Source of the DNA: Streptococcus oralis
Lineage (GTDB): Bacteria; Bacillota; Bacilli; Lactobacillales; Streptococcaceae
NCBI RefSeq assembly: GCF_019334565.1
Contig: NZ_CP079724.1
Location: 579,001 to 643,000 of the forward strand
Length of the DNA stretch: 64,000 bases
Direction of reading: 5' to 3'
Part shown: in pieces, positions 8,728-16,890 of the stretch
Numbering within the stretch: position 1 is the first letter of the stretch
Layout: each line of letters starts with the position of its first letter
Notes under the pieces: generated by a model
Database searches by the model: none
What the model was told of the DNA's origin: nothing
What the model saw: the letters and a program-made list of their open reading frames with translations, nothing else
Made by a program: the position numbers and the translations under genes

Positions 8728-8818
8728 GTTGTGTCTCCTTTAGTTTAAAATTCAAAGAGCAAACTCTTTTGTTACCATCCATGTTACAACAAATGATACT
8801 AATTAGCAATAATTTTGC
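8728..8818 (-). promoter_or_regulatory. Possible promoter/operator between marR and the flavin reductase gene
   Basis: The gap contains the 8-bp palindrome CTAATTAG inside TGATACTAATTAGCAATA, an imperfect dyad of MarR-box size, and on the minus strand TTGCTA-17-TAACAT (4/6 matches each). This would allow the reductase gene to be transcribed separately under MarR control. Weak evidence. Confidence 0.3.
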
Positions 8819-9265
8819 TCACAAATTTTTAAATTTTTTTAAAATGCGGATTAACTCCTCCTTTTCACCATCTTCCAAGATGCTGAGTGCTTCTACGATC
8901 GAATCGATATGGTCAGGAAGAACCTCTTCGATTTTTCTGCGTCCTGCAGGTGTTAATTTCAGGAAAAAAGAGCGACGATCTTTCGGGTCACAAGTTCTAG
9001 AAATCCATCCATCTCGAACCATATTTCGAATGACAACAGTCATGTTTCCAGAAGTGGCCAACATTTTTTCAATCAAATCCTGAATGCGTAGTTCCCCCTT
9101 GCTATAGAGGGTTTCCAAAACTGAAAATTGGGTGGGTGTTAGCCCGTGTTCTTTAGCAGCCTTGGCTTCATATGGTTTAAAAGTTCGTATGGCTTTATTG
9201 AGGACGATAGCCGTTTTTAAGTCTAATTGATTATCGGAAATTTTCTCTTTCAAATATTGTTTCAT
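8819..9265 (-). CDS. MarR family transcriptional regulator
   Basis: 148 residues, the normal length for MarR proteins. A winged helix-turn-helix spans about residues 45-110: LTPTQFSVLETLY, then the recognition helix region MLATSGNMTVVIRNMVRDGWI and the wing CDPKDRRSFFLKLTPAGRR. The only Cys is in the wing, so an OhrR-like N-terminal cysteine switch is not evident. It likely represses the downstream flavin reductase gene and perhaps itself. It diverges from the TseB-like gene. Confidence 0.88.
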   Translation of the reverse strand: MKQYLKEKISDNQLDLKTAIVLNKAIRTFKPYEAKAAKEHGLTPTQFSVLETLYSKGELRIQDLIEKMLATSGNMTVVIRNMVRDGWISRTCDPKDRRSFFLKLTPAGRRKIEEVLPDHIDSIVEALSILEDGEKEELIRILKKFKNL

Positions 9266-9348
9266 AAGGTTATTTTATCAATAATGAGAGAGAAAAACAA
9301 GAACTTACATTTTATAGGAAAAGAATCTTAGAATGTTCCTGTCTTCAC

Positions 9349-9377
9349 TTGTAATAAAGAAGGAGAGATGGTAAAAT
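9349..9377 (+). promoter_or_regulatory. Promoter of TseB-like gene, apparently leaderless
   Basis: TTGTAA (9349-9354), 17-nt spacer, TAAAAT (9372-9377), then six bases to the GTG start at 9384. The purine-rich AAGGAG before the -10 would lie upstream of the transcript and can only serve a three-codon frame (ATG at 9368). Confidence 0.5.
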
Positions 9378-9383
9378 AGACGA

Positions 9384-9860
9384 GTGAAACTAAGACAGAA
9401 AAAAGCAAAAAACAAGCTACTTTTACAGTATGGAATCGGCATTGCTCTGGTAGTACTAGTCATGACGACTTCCTTCCTTTATCTGATATCACTCAGCATG
9501 AAACCCTATCAAGATGCTAGAGTTGAGGGAGAAAAACTAGCCAAGCAGTATGCAGAATTGGAACAGGCAGATCAGGTTGATTTTTATAATGGACTAGAAG
9601 GTTATTACAGTGTTCTGGGACATAATAAAAAGCAAGAGGCCATTGCCGTACTGATTGAAAAGAATGACCACAAGATTTATGTTTATCAGCTTGATAAGGG
9701 GATTTCTCAAGACAAGGCAGCGACGATTTCGAGGGAAAAAGGAGCTAGCGACATTGACAAGATTACCTTTGGTCGTTATCAGGACAAGCCGATTTGGGAA
9801 GTCAAGTCAGGAAACCAGTACTATCTGGTCGACTTTGAAACAGGAGCAGTGATCCAATAA
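9384..9860 (+). CDS. TseB-like / DUF5590 membrane-anchored protein
   Basis: 158 residues starting at GTG. One N-terminal membrane helix (about residues 15-35) and an extracellular domain with the DUF5590/TseB (YpmB) pattern, ending KSGNQYYLVDFETGAVIQ. In Bacillus, TseB modulates the elongation penicillin-binding protein PBP2A; a similar wall role here is inferred. The gene is followed 9 nt later by an aminotransferase gene, the same ypmB-aspB neighbourhood as in other Firmicutes, which supports the assignment. No usable ribosome binding site precedes the GTG; see the promoter entry. Confidence 0.78.
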   Translation: MKLRQKKAKNKLLLQYGIGIALVVLVMTTSFLYLISLSMKPYQDARVEGEKLAKQYAELEQADQVDFYNGLEGYYSVLGHNKKQEAIAVLIEKNDHKIYVYQLDKGISQDKAATISREKGASDIDKITFGRYQDKPIWEVKSGNQYYLVDFETGAVIQ

Positions 9861-9869
9861 GGAGGGCAT

Positions 9870-11048
9870 ATGAAACTATCCAAACGTGTACTAGAAATGG
9901 AAGAAAGCGTCACTCTAGCTAGTGATGCAAGAGCCAAAGCATTAAAAGCTCAGGGAAAAGACGTTCTTTTCTTAACCTTGGGACAGCCTGATTTTCATAC
10001 TCCTGAAAACATTCAGGATGCAGCGGTAGAAGCGATTCGAGATGGACGAGCTTCCTTTTATACAGTTGCTTCAGGCCTACCAGAGTTAAAAGCGGCGGTT
10101 AATACCTATTTTGAACGCTATTATGGGTATTCTGTTGCAGCCAACGAGGTTACCTTTGCCACTGGTGCTAAGTTCTCTCTCTACACCTTCTTTATGGCTG
10201 TGGTCAATCCAGGTGATGAAGTCATTATCCCTACACCATACTGGGTCAGCTATGGAGACCAGGTCAAAATGGCAGAAGGAGTGCCAGTCTTTGTCCAGGC
10301 CAAGGAAGACAATCATTTTAAAGTAACAGTAGAGCAGCTAGAAGCAGCGCGAACAGATAAGACCAAGGTCTTGGTTCTCAATTCACCATCGAATCCGACC
10401 GGTATGATCTACTCTCGCGAGGAACTCTTGGCTATCGGAAATTGGGCTGTTGAACATGATGTCCTTATCCTAGCAGATGATATTTACGGTCGTCTGGTTT
10501 ATAACGGGAATGAATTTGTTCCAATCTCTAGTCTGTCAGAAGCCATTCGTCAGCAAACCATCGTGATTAACGGTGTATCTAAGGCCTATGCCATGACTGG
10601 TTGGCGGGTAGGTTATGCTGTGGGAAATCCTGAAATTATCGCTGCCATGAGCAAATTGACAGGACAAACGACTTCAAATCTGACAGCAGTATCTCAATAT
10701 GCAACGATTGAGGCGCTGACTGGACCGCAAGACTCTGTTGAAACCATGCGCCAAGCCTTTGAAGAACGTTTGAATACCATTTATCCTCTCTTGTGCCAAG
10801 TGCCAGGATTTGAAGTTGTCAAGCCCCAAGGAGCCTTCTATCTCTTCCCAAATGTTAAAAAAGCGATGGAAATGAAGGGTTATACCGATGTGACAGAGTT
10901 TACAACAGCTATTCTCGAAGAAGTCGGACTTGCCTTGATTACAGGAGCTGGATTTGGAGCACCAGAAAATGTTCGTCTCAGCTATGCCACAGACTTGGAT
11001 ACTTTGAAAGAAGCTATTCGCCGTTTGCATCAGTTTATGGAAAAATAA
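9870..11048 (+). CDS. Pyridoxal-phosphate aminotransferase (aspartate aminotransferase family)
   Basis: 392 residues, fold-type I, class I/II aminotransferase of the aspartate/aromatic Ib subgroup. Visible motifs: LNSPSNPTGMIYS (Asn contacting PLP), ADDIYGRLVY, and the Schiff-base lysine in NGVSKAYAMTGWRVGY (around residue 234). Probably interconverts aspartate and oxaloacetate in the cytoplasm, supplying asparaginyl-tRNA synthetase substrate via asparagine synthesis; the exact substrate is not certain. AAGGAGG precedes the ATG. It lies between the TseB-like gene and asnS, as in pneumococcus and Bacillus. Confidence 0.88.
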   Translation: MKLSKRVLEMEESVTLASDARAKALKAQGKDVLFLTLGQPDFHTPENIQDAAVEAIRDGRASFYTVASGLPELKAAVNTYFERYYGYSVAANEVTFATGAKFSLYTFFMAVVNPGDEVIIPTPYWVSYGDQVKMAEGVPVFVQAKEDNHFKVTVEQLEAARTDKTKVLVLNSPSNPTGMIYSREELLAIGNWAVEHDVLILADDIYGRLVYNGNEFVPISSLSEAIRQQTIVINGVSKAYAMTGWRVGYAVGNPEIIAAMSKLTGQTTSNLTAVSQYATIEALTGPQDSVETMRQAFEERLNTIYPLLCQVPGFEVVKPQGAFYLFPNVKKAMEMKGYTDVTEFTTAILEEVGLALITGAGFGAPENVRLSYATDLDTLKEAIRRLHQFMEK

Positions 11049-11053
11049 AACTC

Positions 11054-11084
11054 AAAATCTTCGCCTTTTTGGCGAAGATTTTTT
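11054..11084 (+). terminator. Intrinsic terminator
   Basis: AATCTTCGCC-TTTTT-GGCGAAGATT followed by TTTT; strong 10-bp stem after the aminotransferase gene. Confidence 0.88.
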
Positions 11085-11200
11085 GTAACGAAAATCTCGC
11101 GATTTTTCTCTAGTAGAACCTAGCTATCGCAGTCTATTTATGGTAAAATAGTGGGTAATGATGTCTTCGGACAAGTTAAACGAAAAAAGGAAGATAGATT

Positions 11201-12544
11201 ATGACAAAACGTGTAACAATTATCGATGTAAAAGACTACGTTGGTCAAGAAGTGACCATCGGAGCCTGGGTTGCCAACAAATCTGGAAAAGGGAAAATTG
11301 CCTTCTTGCAATTGCGTGATGGAACAGCCTTCTTCCAAGGTGTAGCCTTTAAACCAAACTTTGTAGAAAAATTTGGTGAAGAAGTGGGGCTAGAGAAGTT
11401 TGATACGATTAAACGTCTAAGCCAAGAAACTTCTGTTTATGTGACAGGGATTGTCAAAGAAGACGAACGTTCTAAGTTTGGCTATGAGTTGGATATTACA
11501 GACATCGAAGTGATCGGTGAATCTCAAGATTACCCAATCACACCAAAAGAACACGGAACAGACTTCTTGATGGACAACCGTCACTTGTGGCTCCGCTCTC
11601 GTAAGCAAGTGGCGGTGATGCAAATCCGTAACGCTATCATCTATGCAACTTATGAGTTTTTCGACAAGAACGGCTTCATGAAATTTGATAGCCCAATTCT
11701 TTCAGGAAACGCGGCTGAAGATTCAACAGAACTCTTTGAAACAGATTACTTCGGAACGCCAGCCTACTTGAGTCAATCAGGTCAGCTTTACCTAGAAGCA
11801 GGAGCTATGGCTCTTGGCCGTGTCTTTGACTTTGGTCCAGTATTCCGTGCTGAAAAATCAAAAACGCGCCGTCACTTGACTGAGTTTTGGATGATGGATG
11901 CGGAGTACTCATACTTGACACACGATGAGTCACTTGACTTGCAAGAAGCTTATGTTAAAGCTCTTCTTCAAGGCGTTTTGGATCGTGCGCCTCAAGCCTT
12001 GGAAACCTTGGAACGTGATACAGAGCTTTTGAAACGCTACATTGCAGAGCCTTTCAAACGTATCACTTACGATCAAGCCATTGACCTTTTGCAAGAGCAT
12101 GAAAATGATGAAGATGCTGACTACGAGCATCTTGAGCATGGCGATGACTTTGGTTCACCACACGAAACATGGATTTCAAACCACTTTGGTGTGCCAACAT
12201 TTGTTATGAACTACCCAGCAGCTATCAAGGCCTTCTACATGAAACCAGTTCCTGGAAATCCAGAGCGCGTACTTTGTGCAGACTTGCTTGCACCAGAAGG
12301 TTACGGAGAAATCATCGGTGGTTCTATGCGTGAGGAAGACTACGATGCCCTTGTCGCTAAAATGGAAGAACTTGGCATGGATCGTACAGAGTATGAATTT
12401 TACCTTGACCTTCGTAAATATGGTACAGTACCACACGGAGGATTTGGTATCGGTATTGAACGTATGGTAACCTTCGCAGCTGGTACAAAACACATCCGTG
12501 AAGCTATTCCATTCCCACGTATGTTGCATCGTATCAAACCATAA
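11201..12544 (+). CDS. asnS: Asparagine--tRNA ligase
   Basis: 447 residues, full length for bacterial AsnRS. N-terminal OB-fold anticodon-binding domain (residues ~1-105), then the class II catalytic core with motif 2 [21 protein letters not shown] and motif 3 [16 protein letters not shown] near the C-terminus. It charges tRNA-Asn in the cytoplasm. AAGGAAG precedes the ATG; an extended -10 (TGGTAAAAT, 11141-11149) is visible upstream. The leader is too short for a T-box and none is seen. Confidence 0.97.
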   Translation: MTKRVTIIDVKDYVGQEVTIGAWVANKSGKGKIAFLQLRDGTAFFQGVAFKPNFVEKFGEEVGLEKFDTIKRLSQETSVYVTGIVKEDERSKFGYELDITDIEVIGESQDYPITPKEHGTDFLMDNRHLWLRSRKQVAVMQIRNAIIYATYEFFDKNGFMKFDSPILSGNAAEDSTELFETDYFGTPAYLSQSGQLYLEAGAMALGRVFDFGPVFRAEKSKTRRHLTEFWMMDAEYSYLTHDESLDLQEAYVKALLQGVLDRAPQALETLERDTELLKRYIAEPFKRITYDQAIDLLQEHENDEDADYEHLEHGDDFGSPHETWISNHFGVPTFVMNYPAAIKAFYMKPVPGNPERVLCADLLAPEGYGEIIGGSMREEDYDALVAKMEELGMDRTEYEFYLDLRKYGTVPHGGFGIGIERMVTFAAGTKHIREAIPFPRMLHRIKP

Positions 12545-12550
12545 ACTAGT

Positions 12551-12579
12551 AAAAAGAAGATATTTTCATCTTCTTTTTT
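12551..12579 (+). terminator. Terminator after asnS
   Basis: AAAAAGAAGAT-ATTTTC-ATCTTCTTTTTT; A-tract and T-tract flank the stem. Confidence 0.85.
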
Positions 12580-12589
12580 CACTTTTATC

Positions 12590-12618
12590 TTGCTATCTAT
12601 CAGTTTTTCTAGTATAAT
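12590..12618 (+). promoter_or_regulatory. rpsF operon promoter
   Basis: TTGCTA (12590-12595), 17-nt spacer, TATAAT (12613-12618). Confidence 0.6.
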
Positions 12619-12624
12619 AGTTTA

Positions 12625-12692
12625 TTGTGAGCAAACCTCACTTACCCCTTGCAAAGACTAGGGGTCATTAGACCAAAAGGAGGAACATATCA
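12625..12692 (+). promoter_or_regulatory. Structured rpsF leader, possible S6:S18 autoregulatory site
   Basis: The ~68-nt leader holds three potential hairpins: TGAG-CAAAC-CTCA, ACCCCT (12644-12649) with AGGGGT (12659-12664), and GGTC-ATTA-GACC, the last two competing for the same bases. S6:S18-binding leaders are known before rpsF in many bacteria, but the CCG signature that complex recognises is not evident here, so this is only a candidate. Confidence 0.35.
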
Positions 12693-12983
12693 ATGGCTAA
12701 ATACGAAATTCTTTATATCATTCGTCCAAACATTGAAGAAGAAGCGAAAAACGCTTTGGTAGCACGTTTTGACTCTATCTTGACTGACAACGGTGCAACT
12801 GTTGTTGAATCAAAATCATGGGAAAAACGTCGTCTTGCATACGAAATCCAAGATTTCCGTGAAGGACTTTACCACATCGTTAACGTTGAAGCAAACGACG
12901 ACGCAGCTCTTAAAGAGTTTGACCGTCTTTCAAAAATCAACGCTGACATTCTTCGTCACATGATCGTCAAACTTGACGCGTAA
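12693..12983 (+). CDS. rpsF: 30S ribosomal protein S6
   Basis: 96 residues, the normal size. It begins [15 protein letters not shown] and includes the conserved [22 protein letters not shown] segment. S6 binds S18 in the central domain of the 16S rRNA platform. AAAGGAGGAA precedes the start. It is the first gene of the conserved rpsF-ssb-rpsR operon. Confidence 0.98.
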   Translation: MAKYEILYIIRPNIEEEAKNALVARFDSILTDNGATVVESKSWEKRRLAYEIQDFREGLYHIVNVEANDDAALKEFDRLSKINADILRHMIVKLDA

Positions 12984-12994
12984 GAAGGTAAATT

Positions 12995-13465
12995 ATGATT
13001 AACAATGTTGTACTTGTAGGGCGTATGACACGTGACGCTGAGTTGCGTTATACCCCATCAAATGTAGCAGTTGCGACTTTTACTCTTGCAGTAAACCGTA
13101 CATTTAAGAGTCAAAATGGCGAACGTGAGGCTGATTTCATCAATGTCGTTATGTGGCGCCAACAGGCTGAAAATCTTGCTAACTGGGCTAAAAAAGGCTC
13201 TCTTATCGGGATCACAGGCCGTATCCAGACTCGTAGTTACGATAACCAGCAAGGACAACGTGTCTACGTAACAGAAGTCGTGGCTGAGAATTTCCAAATG
13301 TTGGAAAGCCGCGGAGTGCGTGAAGGACATTCAGGTGGCGCTTATTCTGCACCAACTGCTGGCCAATCAGCACCTGCAAACCCAGTACCAGACTTTTCAC
13401 GTTCTGAAAATCCATTTGGAGCAACCAATCCATTGGACATTTCAGATGATGATTTACCATTCTAA
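12995..13465 (+). CDS. ssb: Single-stranded DNA-binding protein
   Basis: 156 residues. The OB-fold occupies residues ~1-105 ([45 protein letters not shown]). A Gly/Ser/Pro linker leads to the acidic tip DISDDDLPF that recruits partner proteins. It protects ssDNA in replication, recombination and repair. It lies 11 nt after rpsF. This is the housekeeping Ssb, not the shorter competence-induced SsbB. Confidence 0.97.
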   Translation: MINNVVLVGRMTRDAELRYTPSNVAVATFTLAVNRTFKSQNGEREADFINVVMWRQQAENLANWAKKGSLIGITGRIQTRSYDNQQGQRVYVTEVVAENFQMLESRGVREGHSGGAYSAPTAGQSAPANPVPDFSRSENPFGATNPLDISDDDLPF

Positions 13466-13496
13466 TGGACAATTAATACTATAAAGGAGAAAAAAC

Positions 13497-13736
13497 ATGG
13501 CTCAACAACGTCGTGGCGGATTCAAACGCCGTAAAAAAGTTGATTACATCGCAGCAAACAAAATTGAATATGTTGATTACAAAGATACTGAGCTTCTTAG
13601 CCGTTTCGTTTCAGAACGTGGGAAAATCCTTCCACGTCGTGTAACAGGAACTTCAGCTAAAAACCAACGTAAAGTAACAACAGCTATCAAACGCGCTCGC
13701 GTAATGGCTTTGATGCCTTTCGTAAACGAAGATTAA
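13497..13736 (+). CDS. rpsR: 30S ribosomal protein S18
   Basis: 79 residues, very basic, with the family segment [20 protein letters not shown] and [10 protein letters not shown]. It pairs with S6 on the small subunit. AAAGGAG precedes the ATG, and the gene ends the rpsF-ssb-rpsR operon immediately before stacked terminators. Confidence 0.98.
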   Translation: MAQQRRGGFKRRKKVDYIAANKIEYVDYKDTELLSRFVSERGKILPRRVTGTSAKNQRKVTTAIKRARVMALMPFVNED

Positions 13737-13862
13737 AAAAAAAGACCCTTATGGGTCTTTTTTTCAGGTCCGGTGGACCTCTTTTTTATGAGCTTGAAAA
13801 TAAGAAAGCGAATTAAGACCCTTGTGGGTCTTTTTTTCAGGTCCGGGTGGACCTCTTTTTCA
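13737..13862 (+). repeat. Tandem double-terminator repeat (copy of the terminator-spacer family)
   Basis: Four hairpins in two paired units: AGACCC-TTA-TGGGTCT plus AGGTCC-GG-TGGACCT, then a spacer ATGAGCTTGAAAATAAGAAA and GCGAATT, then AGACCC-TTG-TGGGTCT plus AGGTCC-GGG-TGGACCT, each followed by a T-run. The two units differ by a few bases, so they arose by duplication. The spacer matches the one repeated in the 46.9-47.4 kb array (GAGCCTAGAAATGAGAAAGC followed by GA). Confidence 0.8.
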
Positions 13863-13900
13863 GATTTTTATAGGACTTTGTTAGAAAGGCTTCCCTGTTG

Positions 13901-13935
13901 ACCTAGTAAGATTCTTTTGTCTTACTAGGTTTTTT
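13901..13935 (+). terminator. Intrinsic terminator
   Basis: ACCTAGTAAG (13901-13910) / CTTACTAGGT (13921-13930), 10-nt loop, then TTTTT. It further isolates the GNAT gene from the ribosomal operon. Confidence 0.85.
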
Positions 13936-13992
13936 CTTTTAATCTTTATTATCGTGCTATAATGGTAGGAGAAAGCTATAAAGGAGCAACTT

Positions 13993-14502
13993 ATGAAGAC
14001 GACATGTTCAATTAGAAAAATGCAAGAATCTGACATTAAAGATCTATCTCGAGGATTTATCAGCCAAGGTTGGCCGGGTAGAGAAGAAATTTTGGCTAGA
14101 TATTTTCTTGAACAAGAATGTGGGGAGAGAGAAGTCTTAGTTGCAGAGGTTGAGGGTGCTTTAGCGGGTTATATCACAATTTTGCCCTGCGCTAAGCAGG
14201 GGCCTTTTGCAGAAATCTATCCAGAACTATCAGATTTCAATGTATTTGAACCTTTTCAAAATCAAGGTATTGGAAATCTCTTGCTGGAAGAAGCAGAAAA
14301 ACGAGTTAGGCTCATATCGGATAAGGTGACCCTTGGTGTTGGGCTCCATTCAGGGTATGGACCTGCCCAGAGATTGTACATCAAACGAGGCTATATTCCA
14401 GATGGGACGGGTGTTTGGTATCAGAACCATCAACCGGCCATGAATGCGGTTTGTGAAGATATCGGAGAATTGGTTTTGTATCTGTCGAAAAATTTGTTTT
14501 AA
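13993..14502 (+). CDS. GNAT family N-acetyltransferase
   Basis: 169 residues. The acetyl-CoA loop is FEPFQNQGIGNLLLEEAEKR (motif A, Q-x-x-G-x-G form, about residues 83-103), followed by the family's later beta strand LGVGLHSGYGPAQRLYIKRGYIP. The acceptor substrate is unknown. AAAGGAG precedes the ATG and TGCTATAAT (extended -10) lies upstream. It is the first accessory gene after the rpsR terminators. Confidence 0.82.
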   Translation: MKTTCSIRKMQESDIKDLSRGFISQGWPGREEILARYFLEQECGEREVLVAEVEGALAGYITILPCAKQGPFAEIYPELSDFNVFEPFQNQGIGNLLLEEAEKRVRLISDKVTLGVGLHSGYGPAQRLYIKRGYIPDGTGVWYQNHQPAMNAVCEDIGELVLYLSKNLF

Positions 14503-14549
14503 GACAGATTTTATAAGGTTTAAATTTTAAATATAGTAAACAATCACAG

Positions 14550-14580
14550 TCCCTTTTTCATTCGAAAAAGGGATTTTTTT
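14550..14580 (+). terminator. Terminator after GNAT gene
   Basis: TCCCTTTTTC-ATTC-GAAAAAGGGA followed by TTTTTTT. Confidence 0.88.
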
Positions 14581-14741
14581 GTTTGAAATTGTTTGATTTA
14601 TTCTTCAAAGTGGTAAAATATAATTGTTTGAAATATCAAGATAAAGATAAATATCGAAAAAAGCATATAAGGTTTAGTTTTTTTAAAATACGGATTCTTT
14701 TGAAAAGTCTTAAAATTTCCTAAAATAAGGCTTTTTAAAGG

Positions 14742-14774
14742 TTGTAAATAATATTGTTACAAAAAGGTTACAAA
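14742..14774 (+). promoter_or_regulatory. Direct and inverted repeats, possible regulator site for EPS operon
   Basis: GTTACAAA occurs twice at an 11-bp period (14756, 14767), and TTGTAA (14742-14747) forms an inverted partner of the first copy. The block lies about 80-110 bp upstream of the predicted transcription start near 14854. One-helical-turn direct repeats are typical of response-regulator sites; the binding protein is unknown. Confidence 0.35.
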
Positions 14775-14818
14775 TTGTTAAAATTAAATGAAATGAAATA
14801 ATATAATTTGGAAAAAAT

Positions 14819-14847
14819 TTGACATATAAATAAATTGACGGTAAAAT
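14819..14847 (+). promoter_or_regulatory. Exopolysaccharide operon promoter
   Basis: TTGACA (14819-14824), 17-nt spacer, TAAAAT (14842-14847): a perfect -35 and a 5/6 -10. The predicted leader to the epimerase ATG is about 93 nt. Confidence 0.65.
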
Positions 14848-14946
14848 AATTATGAAAGTCAAATTAATTGAAATCGGAACTATTCGATACACAAATTAAT
14901 ACGATTTATCAAATTTTATTTTTTATTATAGTAGAAGGATAGCATA

Positions 14947-16095
14947 ATGAAGAAACTGAAAGTGATGGTTGTTTTTGGAACACGACCAGAAGCTATTAAA
15001 ATGGCCCCTTTAGTGTTAGAATTGCAAAAACATAGTGACAGCATTGAGACGATCACAGTTGTGACAGCTCAGCATCGCCAAATGCTAGATCAAGTTCTTG
15101 AAACTTTTAGCATCGAGCCACATTATGACCTGGATATTATGGGGAAAAATCAATCCCTCTTAGATATTACTGGAAAAATTTTAGAAAAGTTTGATCCAGT
15201 TGTTAAGCAAGAACTTCCAGATATAATTCTTGTTCATGGAGATACAACGACAACTTTTGCAGCAAGTTTAGTTGCTTTCTATAATCAGGTACGTATCGGC
15301 CACGTTGAAGCTGGTCTAAGGACCTTTGATAAGTATTCTCCTTTCCCAGAAGAAATGAATCGTCAGATGACTGATAACTTAGCGGATCTTTATTTTGCTC
15401 CAACTAGTGAGAGTAAAGAAAATCTCCTCAAGGAAAATCACCCTGAGTCTGCTATTGTCATTACGGGAAATACAGCCATTGATGCCTTGAAACTAACCGT
15501 TCAATCGGATTACTATCATGATGTTCTAGATCAATTGGATCCAGATAAGAAACTTGTATTGGTAACCATGCACCGTCGTGAGAATCAAGGTCAACCAATG
15601 AGAAATGTCTTTACAGCTTTACGTGAGATGGTCGATCTTCATCAGGAAATTGAAGTTGTTTATCCTGTTCACCTTAGCCCTGCTGTGCAAGAAGCAGCAA
15701 ACGATATCTTAGCTGGTCACGATCGTATTCACTTGATCGAGCCTTTAGATGTACTTGATTTTCATAATTTGGCTTCAAGAAGCTATTTTATCATGACTGA
15801 CTCTGGAGGTGTTCAGGAAGAGGCGCCTTCTCTCGGCAAACCTGTCCTTGTCCTTCGTGACACGACGGAACGTCCAGAAGGAGTAAGAGCAGGTACGTTG
15901 AAGCTAGTTGGTACGGATCCAGTACGTGTGAAAGAAGCGATGGCAGCACTCTTAACAGATGAAACTCTTTATGGACAAATGTCTCAGGCACCAAATCCTT
16001 ATGGAGATGGAAGAGCTTCTGAACGAATCGTACAATCCATTCAACAGTACTTTGGGGCAGCGACTTTTGTATCTGAATTCAAAGGGGGGAAATAA
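14947..16095 (+). CDS. mnaA: UDP-N-acetylglucosamine 2-epimerase (non-hydrolysing)
   Basis: 382 residues of the WecB/MnaA family, interconverting UDP-GlcNAc and UDP-ManNAc in the cytoplasm. Visible are the N-terminal VVFGTRPEAIKMAPL, the catalytic region VHGDTTTTFAASL and HVEAGLRTFDKYSPFPEEMN, the active-site TMHRRENQG and the UDP-binding DSGGVQEEAPSLGKPVLVLR. AGAAGGAT precedes the ATG. First gene of the exopolysaccharide operon, 6 nt before the next gene, so the polymer or a side group probably contains ManNAc; a wall-teichoic role is possible but the neighbours argue for exopolysaccharide. Confidence 0.9.
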   Translation: MKKLKVMVVFGTRPEAIKMAPLVLELQKHSDSIETITVVTAQHRQMLDQVLETFSIEPHYDLDIMGKNQSLLDITGKILEKFDPVVKQELPDIILVHGDTTTTFAASLVAFYNQVRIGHVEAGLRTFDKYSPFPEEMNRQMTDNLADLYFAPTSESKENLLKENHPESAIVITGNTAIDALKLTVQSDYYHDVLDQLDPDKKLVLVTMHRRENQGQPMRNVFTALREMVDLHQEIEVVYPVHLSPAVQEAANDILAGHDRIHLIEPLDVLDFHNLASRSYFIMTDSGGVQEEAPSLGKPVLVLRDTTERPEGVRAGTLKLVGTDPVRVKEAMAALLTDETLYGQMSQAPNPYGDGRASERIVQSIQQYFGAATFVSEFKGGK

Positions 16096-16101
16096 GATAA
16101 A

Positions 16102-16881
16102 ATGAAAAATTGGAGTCAATTTAAAAACTGGCTTATGGCTTTGCTTGCTTGTGAGGTCATTCTTTTGGTGCTTTGTTTTTTGTATGCTCGAGCAATCATT
16201 TTAGAACAAATCTTGTTTTTAGCTTTAGCCTTGTTTGCAGTGTTGGTATTATCTGACCTTTTGCTTACTTGGACCCTTATCTTAGCATTTGGTTTTGGAC
16301 TTATCGTTTTGGTTGCGGGTGTGGTTTATATCCCGATCATTCAACTGATCTTCTTATTAATCAGTTTTCCACTTTTGATTGGGATTCTACTTAAGGTTCG
16401 TTATTATTTCTTCAAGGTGGCCTCAAAGGTCCAAGAACAGGAGGACGAAGCTCGAGCAGATTACCAAGCTATGATCACTGAACAAAGTGATGTGATGGTA
16501 CAGTCCTTATTGATTCATTGGGCACATGAAGATTTGTTCTTCCAGATTAAACCCAAAGAACATAACCAGATGCTCAGTCGCATTCAAGAGGTGATTGCTC
16601 AGGAATTGAGTTACAATGATAAGCTCTATTACGTTTCGGATGGTAATTTTCTCGTTCTATCGAGTAGTAGCCAACATTCTTTGAAGGAACTTTATTTGAA
16701 TGGTTTGCAGGAGAAACTGAGCAGTTTAGTTTTTCATGGAGAAGATGGCAATCAAGGAATTCAGTTCCAAACAGGCTATTTGGTGATTAACTCTGATAAT
16801 AAAGATAAATACCAAGACTACGCGGATGTTGCCAGTCATCTCAAACGTCAATTAGAGACAGATGTAATTGTAGAATATTAG
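16102..16881 (+). CDS. Four-helix membrane protein with degenerate GGDEF-like domain
   Basis: 259 residues. Four membrane helices fill residues ~10-97, a short charged coil follows (VASKVQEQEDEARADYQAM), then a ~140-residue cytoplasmic domain. There SYNDKLYYVSDGNFLVL aligns with the RxxD-x5-GGDEF strand-turn-strand of diguanylate cyclases: GGDEF is replaced by SDGNF (residues 179-183) and the inhibitory-site Arg by Ser. The domain should therefore neither make c-di-GMP nor bind it in the usual way. The architecture recalls PelD without its GAF domain. In this operon it is likely a regulatory or scaffold subunit for the GT2 synthase. The GGDEF relation was judged by eye. Confidence 0.55.
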   Translation: MKNWSQFKNWLMALLACEVILLVLCFLYARAIILEQILFLALALFAVLVLSDLLLTWTLILAFGFGLIVLVAGVVYIPIIQLIFLLISFPLLIGILLKVRYYFFKVASKVQEQEDEARADYQAMITEQSDVMVQSLLIHWAHEDLFFQIKPKEHNQMLSRIQEVIAQELSYNDKLYYVSDGNFLVLSSSSQHSLKELYLNGLQEKLSSLVFHGEDGNQGIQFQTGYLVINSDNKDKYQDYADVASHLKRQLETDVIVEY

Positions 16882-16890
16882 GAGGGAAAC

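Larger units (their letters stand above)
14503..14946 (+). other. AT-rich intergenic region upstream of the exopolysaccharide operon
   Basis: 444 bases, very AT-rich. It holds the terminator of the GNAT gene (14550-14580), several promoter-like sequences, direct repeats GTTACAAA at 14756-14763 and 14767-14774, and a near-consensus promoter at 14819-14847. A 15-codon frame (ATG 14851 to TAA 14898) has no ribosome binding site. No convincing gene was seen on either strand. Confidence 0.6.

Noticed and set aside
11085-11200. T-box leader for asnS
   Set aside because: The leader is short and lacks the T-box sequence and a terminator/antiterminator pair.
14710-14892. 60-codon minus-strand frame upstream of the epimerase gene
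   Set aside because: Very AT-rich, no ribosome binding site, covers the promoter region of the operon.
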